64,000 nucleotides of DNA from Thermomonas carbonis (GCF_014396975.1 NZ_CP060719.1:2328001-2392000), one strand, 5' to 3'. Counted from the first letter of the stretch, positions 17,610-28,286 are shown. The notes: a model not told the origin generated them from the sequence alone. Program-made: numbers and translations.

Positions 17610-20258
17610 ATGAACGGGGTCCGGGTCGTGCCATTGCCGAATGGCGCCGATGAGGCGCAGCTGCCTCGCGGTGCCGCGCCCGCGCGCGATGCGCTAGGCC
17701 GCGACGAGTTGGCCCGCCTGCTGGAGTCGGCGGAGCAACGGATCGAGTCGCTGCATCGTTCGGAGCGGTTGCAGCAGGCGTTGTACGAGATCGCCGACCT
17801 CGCCGGCGGCAGCCTGGAACTGCAGGAGATGTTGCGCCGGATCCACGCCATCGTGGGCGAGTTGATGTATGCCGGCAACCTGTACATCGTGCTTTACGAC
17901 GAGCACCGGCAGACCATGCGTTTCCTGTATTTCGTCGACCGCCTGGATCCATGGGTCAACGACCCCGGCGAGGAGATGGCGGTCACCGACGACGAAAACA
18001 CCCTGACCATGCATCTGCTGCGCACCGGCGAGGCGCTGCGCGGCCCGTCGGCGGAACTGCGGATCAACAACGCTATCCCGTTCGGCGACAGCAACGGTCC
18101 AGACAGCGCCGACTGGCTGGGGGTGCCGATGCGCCGCGGCGCGCAAGTGGTCGGCGCGATCGTGGTGCAGAACTACGAGAAGCGCGATATCTACAGCGAC
18201 GAAGACCGCGCGCTGCTGGCCTACGTGGCCCAGCACATTCTGACCGCGCTGGACCGCCACGAGGCGCGCGAGCAGCTCGAAAAGCGCGTGCAGGAGCGCA
18301 CCGCGGAATTGCAGCAGGCCAACCGCGATCTGCAAGTTGAGGTGTCGGAGCGGCAGCGTGCGCAGGAACTGCAACGCGCGCTGTTCCGGATCGCCGAACT
18401 CTCGATGACCAGCGAGACGCTGGAGCGCTTCTACGCCGAGATCCACAAGGTCGTCGGTGGCCTGTTGTATGCGCGCAATTTCTACATCGCGATGCTGACC
18501 ATCGACGGCAGCATGCTGGAGTTCCCCTATTCGGTGGACGACCGCGACCAGATGCGCAAGCCGCGCCGGGTCGCCAACGGCTTGACCGAATACGTGTTGC
18601 GCAACGGCAAGCCGCTGCTGGCCGACCGTGCGCGGATCCGCCGGCTGGAGTCGGAAGGCAAGGTCCGAAGCATCGGCACCTTGGCGCATTGCTGGCTGGG
18701 CGTGCCGTTGCTCTACGACGACAAGGTGGTCGGCGTGATCGCGGTGCAGAGTTATTCGCCGGATATCGCCTTCACTACCCGCGACCAGGAACTGCTGACC
18801 TTCGTCGCGTACCACATCGGCAGCAGCCTGGCCCGCAAGCAAGCGCAGGACCGCTTGATGCACGCACATGCGGGGCTGGAACAGCGGGTCAGCGAGCGCA
18901 CCCGCGAACTGGCCGAGGCCAATGCAGAGCTGGTCGAACAGATCGGCGAGCGCATGCGCGCCGAACGCAAGCTGACCTACCAGGCCACCCATGACGCATT
19001 GACTGGCCTGCCGAACCGTACCCAGTTGCTGGAACGCCTGGGCAAGGCGATCGCGGTGGCGCGCGGCAACCCGCAGGCCTGTTTCGCGGTGCTGTTCCTC
19101 GACCTGGACCGTTTCAAGCTGGTCAACGACAGCGCCGGCCACGCGGTGGGCGACGAACTGCTGATCGAGGCCGCCCGCCGCATCGTCGGCAGCGTGCGCA
19201 CGGGCGACGTGGTGTCGCGGCTCGGTGGCGACGAATTCGCGATCCTCGCGGAAAGCCTGGACGGCCCGGACATGGCCGCGGAACTCGGCCGCCGCGTGCT
19301 GGCCGCGCTGGGCGCGCCGGTCTGGCTGGCCGGGCGCGAACTGTTCCCGACCGCCAGCATCGGCATCGCCTTGTCGCATGCGCGCTACGACAGCGGCGAA
19401 GACATGCTGCGCGATGCCGATGCCGCGATGTATCGCGCCAAGGGCGATGGCCGCGACCGCTCGGTGATGTTCGACGAACACATGCGCGATGAAGCGACCC
19501 GCATCCTCGACATGGAATCGGACCTGCGCCGGGCGATCAACAGCGAAGCGTTCGAGCCGTTCTACCAACCGATCGTGCAACTGGTCAGCGGCGAGCGCGT
19601 GGGCCAGGAGGCGTTGCTGCGCTGGCGCCACGAACAGCGAGGCCTGCTCACGCCGGGCGATTTCCTCGACGTGGGCGAGGACAGCGGATTGATCGAGCAG
19701 GTGGACTGGCTGATGTATGCGCGGGTGGTCGCTGACATGGCCCGCTATCCGATGCCGGGCTACGTGGCGATCAACGTGTCACCGCGGCATTTCCGTGTAC
19801 CCGATTTCGCCAGCCGACTGCTGGACCTGCTGGATGCGGCGCAGGTCGCGCCATCGCGGCTGCGCATCGAGATCACCGAGGTTGCCTTGCTCGACGACGC
19901 GCCGCGCACCAGCGAAAGCCTGAACATGCTGCGTTCGCACGGCGTGCTGGCGCAGCTGGATGACTTCGGCACCGGCTTCTCCGCGCTGTCGTACCTGCAC
20001 CGTTTCCCGATCGCCAGCCTGAAGATCGACCGCAGCTTCGTCTCAGGCCTGGACGGCGATGTGCGCACCGAGAGCGTGGCGGTGATCCGCGCGATCGTCG
20101 CGCTGGCCAACAGCCTGAGCATCGAGATCATCGCCGAGGGTGTGGAAACCCAGCGCCAGCGCGAACGCCTGCACGACCTGGGTTGCATGTACGCGCAGGG
20201 CTACCTGTTCGGCCGGCCGGCGCCGCCGGTGCCGTACGTGCCGCCGCCGTCGAGCTGA
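17610..20258 (+). CDS. GAF-GAF-GGDEF-EAL cyclic-di-GMP protein
   Basis: An 882-residue soluble signalling protein. Two GAF-like sensor domains (about 50-215 and 250-415) are each followed by a coiled coil with QERTAELQQANRDLQ or SERTRELAEANAELV. The GGDEF domain has an intact active site GGDEF (539-543) and inhibitory site RTGD (530-533). The EAL domain has EALLRW (from 667) and the catalytic set NVSPRHF, EITEVALL, DDFGTGFSAL, KIDRSFV and AEGVET. Both cyclase and phosphodiesterase activities are therefore possible. There is no membrane segment. ATG 17610 is 158 bp from the divergent sigma gene's GTG, so shared control is possible. Confidence 0.93.
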   Translation: MNGVRVVPLPNGADEAQLPRGAAPARDALGRDELARLLESAEQRIESLHRSERLQQALYEIADLAGGSLELQEMLRRIHAIVGELMYAGNLYIVLYDEHRQTMRFLYFVDRLDPWVNDPGEEMAVTDDENTLTMHLLRTGEALRGPSAELRINNAIPFGDSNGPDSADWLGVPMRRGAQVVGAIVVQNYEKRDIYSDEDRALLAYVAQHILTALDRHEAREQLEKRVQERTAELQQANRDLQVEVSERQRAQELQRALFRIAELSMTSETLERFYAEIHKVVGGLLYARNFYIAMLTIDGSMLEFPYSVDDRDQMRKPRRVANGLTEYVLRNGKPLLADRARIRRLESEGKVRSIGTLAHCWLGVPLLYDDKVVGVIAVQSYSPDIAFTTRDQELLTFVAYHIGSSLARKQAQDRLMHAHAGLEQRVSERTRELAEANAELVEQIGERMRAERKLTYQATHDALTGLPNRTQLLERLGKAIAVARGNPQACFAVLFLDLDRFKLVNDSAGHAVGDELLIEAARRIVGSVRTGDVVSRLGGDEFAILAESLDGPDMAAELGRRVLAALGAPVWLAGRELFPTASIGIALSHARYDSGEDMLRDADAAMYRAKGDGRDRSVMFDEHMRDEATRILDMESDLRRAINSEAFEPFYQPIVQLVSGERVGQEALLRWRHEQRGLLTPGDFLDVGEDSGLIEQVDWLMYARVVADMARYPMPGYVAINVSPRHFRVPDFASRLLDLLDAAQVAPSRLRIEITEVALLDDAPRTSESLNMLRSHGVLAQLDDFGTGFSALSYLHRFPIASLKIDRSFVSGLDGDVRTESVAVIRAIVALANSLSIEIIAEGVETQRQRERLHDLGCMYAQGYLFGRPAPPVPYVPPPSS

Positions 20259-20268
20259 GCCCCGGGCC

Positions 20269-21693
20269 TCAGTCGCGCAACACCAGCAGGCGCGGCTCGG
20301 TCATGTCCTCGATCGCATGGCGCACGCCCTCGCGCCCCAAGCCCGAGTGCTTGATCCCGCCGTAAGGCATGTTGTCGACGCGGAAACTCGGCACGTCGCC
20401 GACCACCACGCCACCCACCTCCAGTCGATCCCAGGCCCGCATCGCATGCTCGATGCGGGCGGTGAACACACCGGCCTGCAGGCCGAAGTCGCTGTCGTTG
20501 GCCCGCGCGATGGCCTCGTCGAAATCATCGAAGGCCTCGATGCAGGCGACCGGGCCGAACGCTTCCTTGCAGTAGAGATCGGCGTCGCGCGGCACATCCC
20601 GCAGCAGCGAAGCGCCCAGCAGGTTTCCGGTGCGCTTGCCGCGCACCAGCGCCTTCGCACCGCCGCGGATGGCGTCGGCGATCCAGCCGTCGATGCGCTT
20701 CGCCGACGCTTCGTCGATGACCGGGCCGATGAAGGTCGTTTCCTCGCGCGGATCGCCGGCTTTCAACTTCTTGACCGCCGCGACGAGCTTCTTCACCAGC
20801 GCATCGTGAAGATCGCGATGGACCAGGATGCGCTGCACGCTGATGCAACTCTGGCCGCTCTGGTAGTACGCGCCGAAGACGAGACGCTCGACCACTTCGT
20901 CCAGCGGCCGGCCCGGATCGGCATCGATGATGCAGGCGGCATTGCCGCCCAGTTCCAGGGTGACTTTCTTGCGCCCGGCGCGCGCTTTCATGTCCCAGCC
21001 GACCAGGCCGCCGGTAAAACTGAGCAGGGCGATGCGCTCGTCCTCCACCAGCGCCGATGCGTCCTGGTTGCTGCACGGCATGATCGAGAACGCGCCTGCG
21101 GGCAGGTCGGTTTCGGCCAGCACCTCGCCGATGATCAATGCGCCCAGCGGGGTTTTCGCCGCCGGCTTGAGCACGAACGGGCAGCCCGCGGCGATCGCCG
21201 GCGCGACCTTGTGGGCGACCAGGTTGAGCGGGAAATTGAACGGGGTGATGAAGCTGCAGGCGCCGATCGGCACCCGTTTGGTCATGCCGCGATAGCCGCG
21301 TGTGCGCGGCGACAGTTGCAGTTCCAGCACCTCGCCGCCGATGCGGGTCGCTTCGCCGGCGGCGATCCGGAAGGTGTCGATCAATCGGGTGACTTCGCCG
21401 CGGGCGTCGCGGATCGGCTTGCCGGCCTCGATGCACAGGACCAGCGCGAGTTCCTCGCTGCGGGCCTGGAAGCGCGCCACGCAATGTTCCAGTACGTCAC
21501 GGCGGGCGTCGGGCGGAAACGCGGCCATCGGTTCGCGCGCGGCGTGGGCGGCGGCGATGGCGGCCTCGATGGCGTCGGCATCGGCGAATGCGGTGCGTGC
21601 CACGCGCTCGCCGCTGAACTTGTCGAATACCTCAAGTGCGGCGTTGGCCTGGACGGGTCGGTTGGCGAGGTAATACGGCCAGCGTTTTTTCAT
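20269..21693 (-). CDS. Aldehyde dehydrogenase family protein
   Basis: NAD(P)-dependent aldehyde dehydrogenase of 474 residues with catalytic Cys283 ([12 protein letters not shown]), general base Glu247 (LELGGNA) and Asn153 ([13 protein letters not shown]). It resembles the branch containing lactaldehyde and non-phosphorylating glyceraldehyde-phosphate dehydrogenases, but the substrate is not determinable. The start at 21693 overlaps the xseA stop by ATGA. The open frame continues upstream only inside xseA in another phase, so this start is well supported. It is convergent with the GGDEF-EAL gene, 10 bp apart. Confidence 0.88.
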   Translation of the reverse strand: MKKRWPYYLANRPVQANAALEVFDKFSGERVARTAFADADAIEAAIAAAHAAREPMAAFPPDARRDVLEHCVARFQARSEELALVLCIEAGKPIRDARGEVTRLIDTFRIAAGEATRIGGEVLELQLSPRTRGYRGMTKRVPIGACSFITPFNFPLNLVAHKVAPAIAAGCPFVLKPAAKTPLGALIIGEVLAETDLPAGAFSIMPCSNQDASALVEDERIALLSFTGGLVGWDMKARAGRKKVTLELGGNAACIIDADPGRPLDEVVERLVFGAYYQSGQSCISVQRILVHRDLHDALVKKLVAAVKKLKAGDPREETTFIGPVIDEASAKRIDGWIADAIRGGAKALVRGKRTGNLLGASLLRDVPRDADLYCKEAFGPVACIEAFDDFDEAIARANDSDFGLQAGVFTARIEHAMRAWDRLEVGGVVVGDVPSFRVDNMPYGGIKHSGLGREGVRHAIEDMTEPRLLVLRD

Positions 21694-23030
21694 GTCGCGG
21701 ACTCCGTTGCTTCCACGCGCAAGTGCAGGCGTCCGTCGTGCAGGCGCGCTTGCAGGGCATCGCCCGCTTGCGCGTCGGCGATGCCGCGGACCACATGGCC
21801 GTCTTCGCGCTGGAGGATGCTGTAACCGCGCGCGACGGTGGCCAGCGGGCTGATCGCATGCAACGACCGCGCCAGTCCGCGCAGGCGCAGGGCTTCGTGT
21901 TGCAAGTGGCGCGCAAGCAGCGATTGCGGGCGTCCGCGCAGCGACTGCAGGCGTTCGCGCAGGCGGTCGATGCGGCGGCGTGGATGCGCAGCGCGTAGCA
22001 CTGCATCGGCATGTCGCAGCCGCGCGCGCTCCTGCTCCAGCCGCCGCTGCATGGCGTTGGTCAAACGCAGCCACGCTTGTTCGCCGCGCCGCGCCAGCGC
22101 ATCGAGTCGCGCCTGCGGGCGCAGTGCATGCAGGCGCAAGAACGCGCGGTCGATGCGTTGCGCGCGCTGGCGCAGGAGATTGGCCTGTTGCGACTGCAAC
22201 TGGCGATGCAGGCCATGCAGCTGCGCGAGCAGGTTGGTCCGATCGGGCACAAGCAATTCCGCCGCAGCCGAAGGGGTGGGCGCGCGCAGGTCGGCAGCGA
22301 AATCGGCCAGGGTGAAGTCGGTCTCGTGGCCGATCGCGGACACCACTGGCACCGGGCTGGCGGCGATCGCCCGCACCAGCGCTTCGTCGTTGAACGCCCA
22401 CAGATCTTCCAGCGAACCGCCACCACGGGCGACCAACACCACGTCGTAGCGGCCGCTGGTGGTGGCGCGCTGGAGCATCGTGCGGATCTGCGCAGCCGCA
22501 GCGTCGCCCTGCACCGGGACCGGCAACAGGTCGACTTCGACCAGCGGGAAGCGCCTTCGCAGCACGCTGACGATGTCGCGGATCACCGCACCGCTCGGCG
22601 AGGTCAGCACCGCAAGCCGGCGCACATGCGCGGGCAGGGGACGCTTGCGGGCGGTATCGAACAGGCCTTCGGCCTGCAATCGTGCCTTCAGTTCCTCGAA
22701 CGCGCGACGTAGCGCGCCTTCGCCGGCTTCCTCCATCGAATCGAGGATCAACTGGTAGTCGCCGCGCGCCTCGTACAGGGTCAGGCGGCCGCGCGCGAGC
22801 ACGCGCAGGCCCTCACGCGGGGCGAAGTTCAGCCACTGGCTCTTCGGCTTGAACAACGCGCAGCGCACCTGCGCCCGCGCGTCCTTGAGGGTGAAGTACA
22901 GGTGTCCGGAACCGGGCCGCGACAGGTTGCCGATCTCGCCCTCGACCAGCACCAGCGGGAACGCGCCTTCCAGCAGGTCGCGGGCCAGGGTATTCAGCTG
23001 GCTGGGGGTGAGGATGTGCGCTTGGCTCAT
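21690..23030 (-). CDS. xseA: Exodeoxyribonuclease VII large subunit
   Basis: Large subunit of the bidirectional single-strand exonuclease ExoVII. The 446-residue protein has an N-terminal OB-fold ([37 protein letters not shown]) and the catalytic core with [28 protein letters not shown] and [20 protein letters not shown] long coiled-coil segment (about 270-390) follows and the C-terminal end is [15 protein letters not shown]. The small subunit gene xseB is not in the window. The aldehyde dehydrogenase gene downstream overlaps by ATGA. Confidence 0.95.
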   Translation of the reverse strand: MSQAHILTPSQLNTLARDLLEGAFPLVLVEGEIGNLSRPGSGHLYFTLKDARAQVRCALFKPKSQWLNFAPREGLRVLARGRLTLYEARGDYQLILDSMEEAGEGALRRAFEELKARLQAEGLFDTARKRPLPAHVRRLAVLTSPSGAVIRDIVSVLRRRFPLVEVDLLPVPVQGDAAAAQIRTMLQRATTSGRYDVVLVARGGGSLEDLWAFNDEALVRAIAASPVPVVSAIGHETDFTLADFAADLRAPTPSAAAELLVPDRTNLLAQLHGLHRQLQSQQANLLRQRAQRIDRAFLRLHALRPQARLDALARRGEQAWLRLTNAMQRRLEQERARLRHADAVLRAAHPRRRIDRLRERLQSLRGRPQSLLARHLQHEALRLRGLARSLHAISPLATVARGYSILQREDGHVVRGIADAQAGDALQARLHDGRLHLRVEATESAT

Positions 23031-23073
23031 TTTCGCAGGATACGACGATGGCCGAGATGGTTGGGTCGGAGTC

Positions 23074-23172
23074 CTGCCTTGCCCCTCGAGTTCGAGCTCG
23101 CCATGGATGGCGCGCGGCCGCGCATCGGAACCGGATGCGGAGCCTAAGCGGCGAACTCGAGGGGCAAGGCAG
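23074..23172. repeat. Perfect 21-bp inverted repeat with 57-bp spacer upstream of ispG
   Basis: The arm at 23074-23094 (CTGCCTTGCCCCTCGAGTTC plus G) is exactly complementary to the arm at 23152-23172. The spacer is GC-rich and holds further short palindromes such as GCGCGGCCGCGC. Mismatches begin right outside both arms, so the element has defined edges. It sits in the 176-bp divergent gap between xseA and ispG, ending 12 bp before the ispG ribosome-binding site. It has no coding content. Confidence 0.85.
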
Positions 23173-23206
23173 AGCTTCGACGCGAGGAGGCCGCTAAAAT
23201 GGCCGC

Positions 23207-24460
23207 ATGACGCATTCCAGCCCGCACCAGTTCGGCCCCGCGCCGCGCCGCTCCACTCGCCAGGTCTCGATCGGCGGGATTCAGGTCGGTGGCTCTGCGC
23301 CGGTGGTCGTGCAGTCGATGACCAATACCGACACCGCCGATGTCGCTTCGACCACGAAACAGGTCGCCGAACTGTGGCGGGCGGGTTCGGAACTTGTGCG
23401 CATCACCGTGAACAACGCCGAGTCCGCCGCGGCGGTGCCGCGCATCGTCGACAAGCTGGCGATGATGGGGATCGCGGTTCCGCTGATCGGCGATTTCCAC
23501 TACAACGGCCACACCCTGCTGGCCAACGAGCCGGCTTGCGCGGAAGCGCTGGCGAAGTACAGGATCAACCCGGGCAATGTCGGCTTCGGCAAGAAGCGCG
23601 ATACCCAGTTCGCTCAGCTGATCGAGTTCGCGATCCAGTATTCGAAGCCGGTGCGCATCGGTGCCAACTGGGGCTCGCTGGACCAGTCGCTGGCGGCGAT
23701 GCTGATGGACGAGAACGCCCTGCGCGCCGAGCCCTGGGATGCCGGTCGGGTCATGCGCGAGGCGCTGATCCGCTCGGCGCTCGATTCCGCGCATCGTGCC
23801 GTGGAAATCGGCTTGCCGGCGGATCGCATCGTGTTGAGCGCCAAGGTCAGCGGCGTGCAGGAACTGGTTGCGGTCTACCGGGACCTCGCCACGCGCAGCG
23901 ATTTCGCGCTGCACCTGGGCCTGACCGAGGCCGGCATCGGCAGCAAGGGCATCGTGGCGTCCAGCGCGGCCTTGGCCGTGCTCATGCAGGAAGGCATCGG
24001 CGACACCATCCGCATCTCGCTGACCCCGGAGCCGGGCGCCTCGCGCACGCAGGAGGTGATCGTGGCGCAGGAACTGCTCCAGACCATGGGCCTGCGCGCG
24101 TTCACCCCGATGGTGACCGCTTGCCCCGGCTGCGGGCGCACCACCTCGGAGTTCTTCCAGGAACTCGCGGGCGTGGTCCAAAACCACGTGCGCGCAAAGA
24201 TGCCGGAGTGGAAGATCAGCCATCCCGGCGCGGAGAACATGACCCTCGCGGTGATGGGCTGCATCGTCAACGGCCCCGGCGAATCGCGCCACGCCAACAT
24301 CGGCATCTCGCTGCCGGGCACCGGCGAAACGCCGGCGGCACCCGTCTTCGTGGATGGCGAGAAAACCGTGACCCTGCGCGGCGACAACATCGCCCACGAG
24401 TTCGTGGCCTTGATCGACGAATACGTGGACCGCCGCTACCGCGCGGGCCGGCCGGACTGA
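23207..24460 (+). CDS. ispG: 4-hydroxy-3-methylbut-2-enyl-diphosphate synthase (IspG/GcpE)
   Basis: Iron-sulfur enzyme of the MEP isoprenoid pathway that converts ME-cPP to HMBPP using flavodoxin or ferredoxin electrons. The 417-residue protein has the N-terminal TIM-barrel motifs [14 protein letters not shown] and [11 protein letters not shown]. The cluster cysteines are Cys306 and Cys309 ([12 protein letters not shown]) and Cys352 ([11 protein letters not shown]), with the glutamate ligand in NGPGE. ATG 23207 follows GAGGAGG at 23184-23190. The MEP pathway is the expected isoprenoid route in this group. Confidence 0.96.
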   Translation: MTHSSPHQFGPAPRRSTRQVSIGGIQVGGSAPVVVQSMTNTDTADVASTTKQVAELWRAGSELVRITVNNAESAAAVPRIVDKLAMMGIAVPLIGDFHYNGHTLLANEPACAEALAKYRINPGNVGFGKKRDTQFAQLIEFAIQYSKPVRIGANWGSLDQSLAAMLMDENALRAEPWDAGRVMREALIRSALDSAHRAVEIGLPADRIVLSAKVSGVQELVAVYRDLATRSDFALHLGLTEAGIGSKGIVASSAALAVLMQEGIGDTIRISLTPEPGASRTQEVIVAQELLQTMGLRAFTPMVTACPGCGRTTSEFFQELAGVVQNHVRAKMPEWKISHPGAENMTLAVMGCIVNGPGESRHANIGISLPGTGETPAAPVFVDGEKTVTLRGDNIAHEFVALIDEYVDRRYRAGRPD

Positions 24461-24520
24461 TCCGCGACAGCGCCGCGGCGCGCTAGACTCGGTCGCATCG
24501 CACGCGCCTTGGGGGGCGCC

Positions 24521-26484
24521 ATGCACGGCAAGCGCACCAGCATCCCGCTCTACCTGCACATCACCTTGCTGTCGTTCGGCCTGGTGGTCGCGACTGCGCT
24601 CGTGCTGCGGCATTTTGGTGACGTGATTCCGGGGCTCGCCGAGTTCGGCTTGCTGCTCGGCGCGGTGGCGATCGTGGCCTTGCTGGCGTCGCGCAGGATC
24701 GCCGCGCCGCTGGAAGCGCTGGCGAAGGAAGCGGAGGCGGTCCGCCACTTCGACTTCAACGACCACCCGTTGATCCATTCGACGGTGCGGGAAATCGACC
24801 AGCTCGGCGGTGCCTTCGACCAGATGCGCGATGCGGTGCGCCGTTTTTTGCGAATCAACCGCCGTCTCGCCACCGAGACCGACCTGGAAGCCCTGCAGCC
24901 ATGGTTGCTCGACAAGATGGTCGATATCGCCGGTGCGCGTGCCGGCGTGCTCTATCTGGTCGATGCCGCCGACGATGCGTTGCGCGCCACCGCGATGGAC
25001 ACCAGCGGTGGTCGCGCCAACGCGGTGCGCGACTTGCCACCGTTGGCGCAGGATGCGTTGCCGCGCCTGCTCGCCGATGCGCGCGCGACGATGCGGCCGG
25101 TGGGCGGTCATCTGTCCGGCGACGACTTGCAGGCGCTCGGCCTGGAACCCGAGTTCGCCGCGTTCGGCACGCTTGCGTTGCCCTTGCAGGATCGCCGCGA
25201 GCAGTTGCTGGGCATGCTGCTGCTGTTCAAGGACGGCGAGATCGACGAGGCCAGCGCGAGCTTCATCGCCGCGCTGGCGGCGAGTGCGGCGACCTCGCTG
25301 GAAACGCAGGAACTGCTGCGCGGACAGAAAGCGCTGATGGAGGCGAGCATCCGCATGGTCGCCGGTGCCATCGACGCACAGAGCCCCTACACCGGCGGCC
25401 ATTGCGAGCGCGTGCCGGAGCTGACCTTCATGCTGGCGCGCGCGGCCTGCGCAACGCAGGCCGGCCCGTATGCCGGCTTCGACCTCGATACCGAGCAGTG
25501 GGAAGCCCTGCATATCGCGGCCTGGCTGCACGATTGCGGCAAGGTCACCACGCCCGAATACGTGGTCGACAAGGCGACCAAGCTGGAGACGGTGAACGAC
25601 CGCATCCACGAGATCCGCACCCGCTTCGAGGTGCTCAAGCGCGATGCCGACATCGACTACTGGCGCGGCGTGGCGCAGGGCGGCGACGAGACTGCGTTGC
25701 GGCAGGCACGCGATGCACTGCAGGCCACGCTCGACAGCGAATTCGCCTTCGTCGCGCAATGCAATGTCGGCGGCGAATTCCTCTCGCCGGACAAGCAGGC
25801 GCGGCTGCGCGAGATCGGCTCACGCCGCTGGCAGCGCACCCTGGACGATCGCCTCGGCCTGTCGCGCGACGAACTGGCGCGCAAGCCACCGCAAGCTGCG
25901 GCACTTCCCGCGGATGAAACCCTGCTGGCCGACAAGCCGGAACACCGCATCGCCCGGCCGGAATCGGAACGCATCCCGGACGACAACCGCTGGGGCTTCC
26001 GCATGGACGTGCCGGAGCTGCTGTACAACCGCGGCGAGCTGCACAACCTGTCGATCAGCCGCGGCACGCTGACCGCGGAAGAGCGCTACAAGATCAACGA
26101 GCACATGGTGCAGACCATCGTGATGCTCGGGGAGTTGCCGTTCCCGCGCCACCTGCGCGAGGTGCCCGAGATCGCCGGCGGCCACCATGAAAAAATGGAC
26201 GGCACCGGCTATCCCAAGCGACTGGATCGCAGCCAACTGAGCCCGCTGGCGCGGATGATGGCGATCGCCGACATCTTCGAGGCGCTGACCGCCGCGGACC
26301 GCCGTACAAGCCCGGCAAGACCCTGTCCGAGGCACTGTCGATCATGGCGAAGATGCGCCAGGACCAGCACATCGACCCGGAACTGTTCGAGCTGTTCCTG
26401 CGCAGCGGCGTGCACCAGGACTATGCGCAGCGCTTCATGCGCGCCGAGCAGGTCGATGCGGTGCGCATCGAGGACTATCTGTAG
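24521..26484 (+). pseudogene. HAMP-GAF-HD-GYP cyclic-di-GMP phosphodiesterase gene, apparent frameshift
   Basis: Membrane-bound signalling protein with two N-terminal helices (about 8-30 and 40-57), a HAMP-like segment (RRIAAPLEALAKEAE), a GAF-like domain (about 105-265) and an HD-GYP domain. The domain contains LHDCGK (His337, Asp338) and HHEKMDGTGYP (GYP at 563-565), so a c-di-GMP phosphodiesterase role is likely. Between HD and GYP lies an insertion of well over 100 residues. After ALTAADR (about 26300) the frame turns into arginine/serine-rich text. One extra C near 26300-26303 would restore PYKPGKTLSEALSIM and a normal end at 26484 (VRIEDYL). The break is a sequencing error or a recent mutation; the catalytic motifs precede it. 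Confidence 0.8.
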
Positions 26485-26562
26485 CGCACCGCGTCGTGAA
26501 CCGGCCTCCACGCCGCGATGGCTATCATCCGCGCCTGCCATGACTGACCGATCGCCGCACGC

Positions 26563-27291
26563 ATGACGCCTCCCACCGAACCGCATCTGCCGCACTCGGC
26601 CGACGAGGCGGTGGAGGTTGCGCGCGAAGACGCCCGTTTCGGCATCGCGTTCCTGCGGCAGCGCTGGCGGCGCTTGCTGCTGGCTTTCGCCGGCCTGTTG
26701 TTGCCGCTGTGGGGCTTCGGCGAACTGGCCGATGACGTCCGCGACGCCGAACCGTTCCCGTTCGACGCGCCGGTCCTGCAGTTCGCCCAGGGCATTGCCC
26801 GCGACGGCTTCGACCGCGCGTTCCTGTTGTTCTCGAAACTCGGCTACCAATGGGGCGTGGTGCCCGTCGATGTCGTGCTGGTGTTGGGCCTGGCCGCGAT
26901 GCGCAAGCTGCGCGAGGGCCTGTTCGCCGGCATCGCGATCATCGGCTCGGCGCTGCTCAACCTGGGTGCCAAGCAGTTGTTCGCGCGCGAGCGGCCGACG
27001 CTGTGGGAATCGATCGCGCCGGAGAGCAGTTTCAGTTTTCCCAGCGGCCATGCGATGGGCTCGATCACCCTGGCGATGGTGCTGATCCTGCTGGCCTGGC
27101 ACACGCGCTGGCGCTGGTGGGTGACTGTGCCGATGACCGCGTTCGTGTTGATGGTCGGGCTGTCGCGGGTGTACCTGGGCGTGCACTACCCGTCGGACAT
27201 CCTCGCCGGCTGGGCATTCTCGATCGGCTGGGTGGTCGGTGCCTATCTGCTGGTGTTCCCGCACCGCCAGCGGCCGTGGCAGCCGCGCTGA
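26563..27291 (+). CDS. PAP2-family membrane phosphatase
   Basis: A 242-residue integral membrane protein with about six helices and the three phosphatidic-acid-phosphatase motifs: KQLFARERP, FPSGHAMGS and SRVYLGVHYPSD. Members dephosphorylate undecaprenyl pyrophosphate, phosphatidylglycerol phosphate or phosphatidic acid; this one cannot be assigned further. The N-terminal 30 residues are acidic and cytosolic. The start lies 78 bp after the restored end of the HD-GYP gene. It is convergent with the FHA-GGDEF gene, 3 bp from its stop. Confidence 0.88.
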   Translation: MTPPTEPHLPHSADEAVEVAREDARFGIAFLRQRWRRLLLAFAGLLLPLWGFGELADDVRDAEPFPFDAPVLQFAQGIARDGFDRAFLLFSKLGYQWGVVPVDVVLVLGLAAMRKLREGLFAGIAIIGSALLNLGAKQLFARERPTLWESIAPESSFSFPSGHAMGSITLAMVLILLAWHTRWRWWVTVPMTAFVLMVGLSRVYLGVHYPSDILAGWAFSIGWVVGAYLLVFPHRQRPWQPR

Positions 27292-27294
27292 GGC

Positions 27295-28194
27295 TCAGGC
27301 TTCCACGCAGACCCGATTGCGCCCTTCGCTCTTCGCGCGGTACAACGCGGTGTCGGCGGCGGCCATCAGCGCAGGGCGGGTATCGCGTTGCGGCGACAGC
27401 GCGGCAATGCCGATGCTGACGGTGATCCGCTGCGGTTCGCCGCCGGGTGCAAAGGGCGCGTCGGCGACCGCTTCGCGCAGGCGTTCGGCGAACACGCGCG
27501 CGGCTTCGGCATCGCATTCGGGCAGCAGCAACGCGAATTCCTCGCCGCCGATGCGCGCGGCGATGTCGTCGCTGCGCACGTGGCGGCGCAGGAGCAGGGC
27601 GATCTGGCGCAGCACTTCGTCGCCGGAAATGTGGCCGTAGCGGTCGTTGACCGGCTTGAACAGGTCGACATCGACGATGCACAGCGACAGCGGCCGCGCA
27701 TGGCGGATCGAGCGTGCGATTTCCTTGTCGGCCATCTCGATGAAATGCCGGCGGTTGTACAACTCGGTCAGGGCGTCGTGGGTGGCGAGCTGGTAGATCT
27801 CCTCGTGGTAGCTCGCCTCCACGCTGTCCTGGCTGATGAACTTGAGGATGCTTTCGCCCACCGTGACCTGGTCGCCGTCGGCCAGCGCGGTGTCGCCGCT
27901 GATGCGCACGTCATTCACGCGGGTGGCATTGGTCGCGCCGAGGTCGCGGATGCGGTAGCCATTGCCATCGCGCCAGACCCGGCAGTGCTCGCGGGACACG
28001 CTCTTGTGGGCGATGACGAGGTCGGCTTCCTGCGAACGACCGACCAGCACGGCGGCATCGGTGATGTCGGCGCGTCGGCCCAGGCCCTCGCCATGGATCA
28101 CCACCACGCAGGCCGAGCGTGGCGCGGACCGCAAGGGTCCGTGGCTCAACACGGTGCGCTGGGTGGTGTCGTGGAGCTCGGTGTCCGGTTCCAT
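27295..28194 (-). CDS. FHA-GGDEF diguanylate cyclase
   Basis: A 299-residue protein with an N-terminal forkhead-associated domain and a C-terminal diguanylate cyclase. The FHA part shows VGRSQEADL, SVSREHCRV and GATNATRVND, the set that reads phosphothreonine. The GGDEF domain has GGEEF (216-220) and inhibitory site RSDD (207-210), so it should be active and product-inhibited. ATG 28194 is chosen. The frame is open to 28293, but that would run into the divergent kinase gene and adds 33 residues without domain character. It is divergent from a Ser/Thr kinase gene 92 bp away, a suggestive partner. Confidence 0.9.
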   Translation of the reverse strand: MEPDTELHDTTQRTVLSHGPLRSAPRSACVVVIHGEGLGRRADITDAAVLVGRSQEADLVIAHKSVSREHCRVWRDGNGYRIRDLGATNATRVNDVRISGDTALADGDQVTVGESILKFISQDSVEASYHEEIYQLATHDALTELYNRRHFIEMADKEIARSIRHARPLSLCIVDVDLFKPVNDRYGHISGDEVLRQIALLLRRHVRSDDIAARIGGEEFALLLPECDAEAARVFAERLREAVADAPFAPGGEPQRITVSIGIAALSPQRDTRPALMAAADTALYRAKSEGRNRVCVEA

Positions 28195-28286
28195 TCCGTC
28201 GGCGGCAGCGTCAACAGTCGCGCGCAGTGTAGCGCCTGCACAAGCGCAGTCGCGGTGTTCGCTAGAATCGGGCGAAAGGGGGAGCC

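Noticed and set aside
24509..24520. TTG start four codons before the HD-GYP gene ATG
   Set aside because: ATG 24521 is closer to the G-rich ribosome-binding site and starts a normal membrane segment.
23144..25759. Long minus-strand open frame opposite ispG and the HD-GYP gene
   Set aside because: It is antisense to clear ispG and GAF/HD coding sequence and is His/Arg/Gln-rich, a typical shadow frame in GC-rich DNA.
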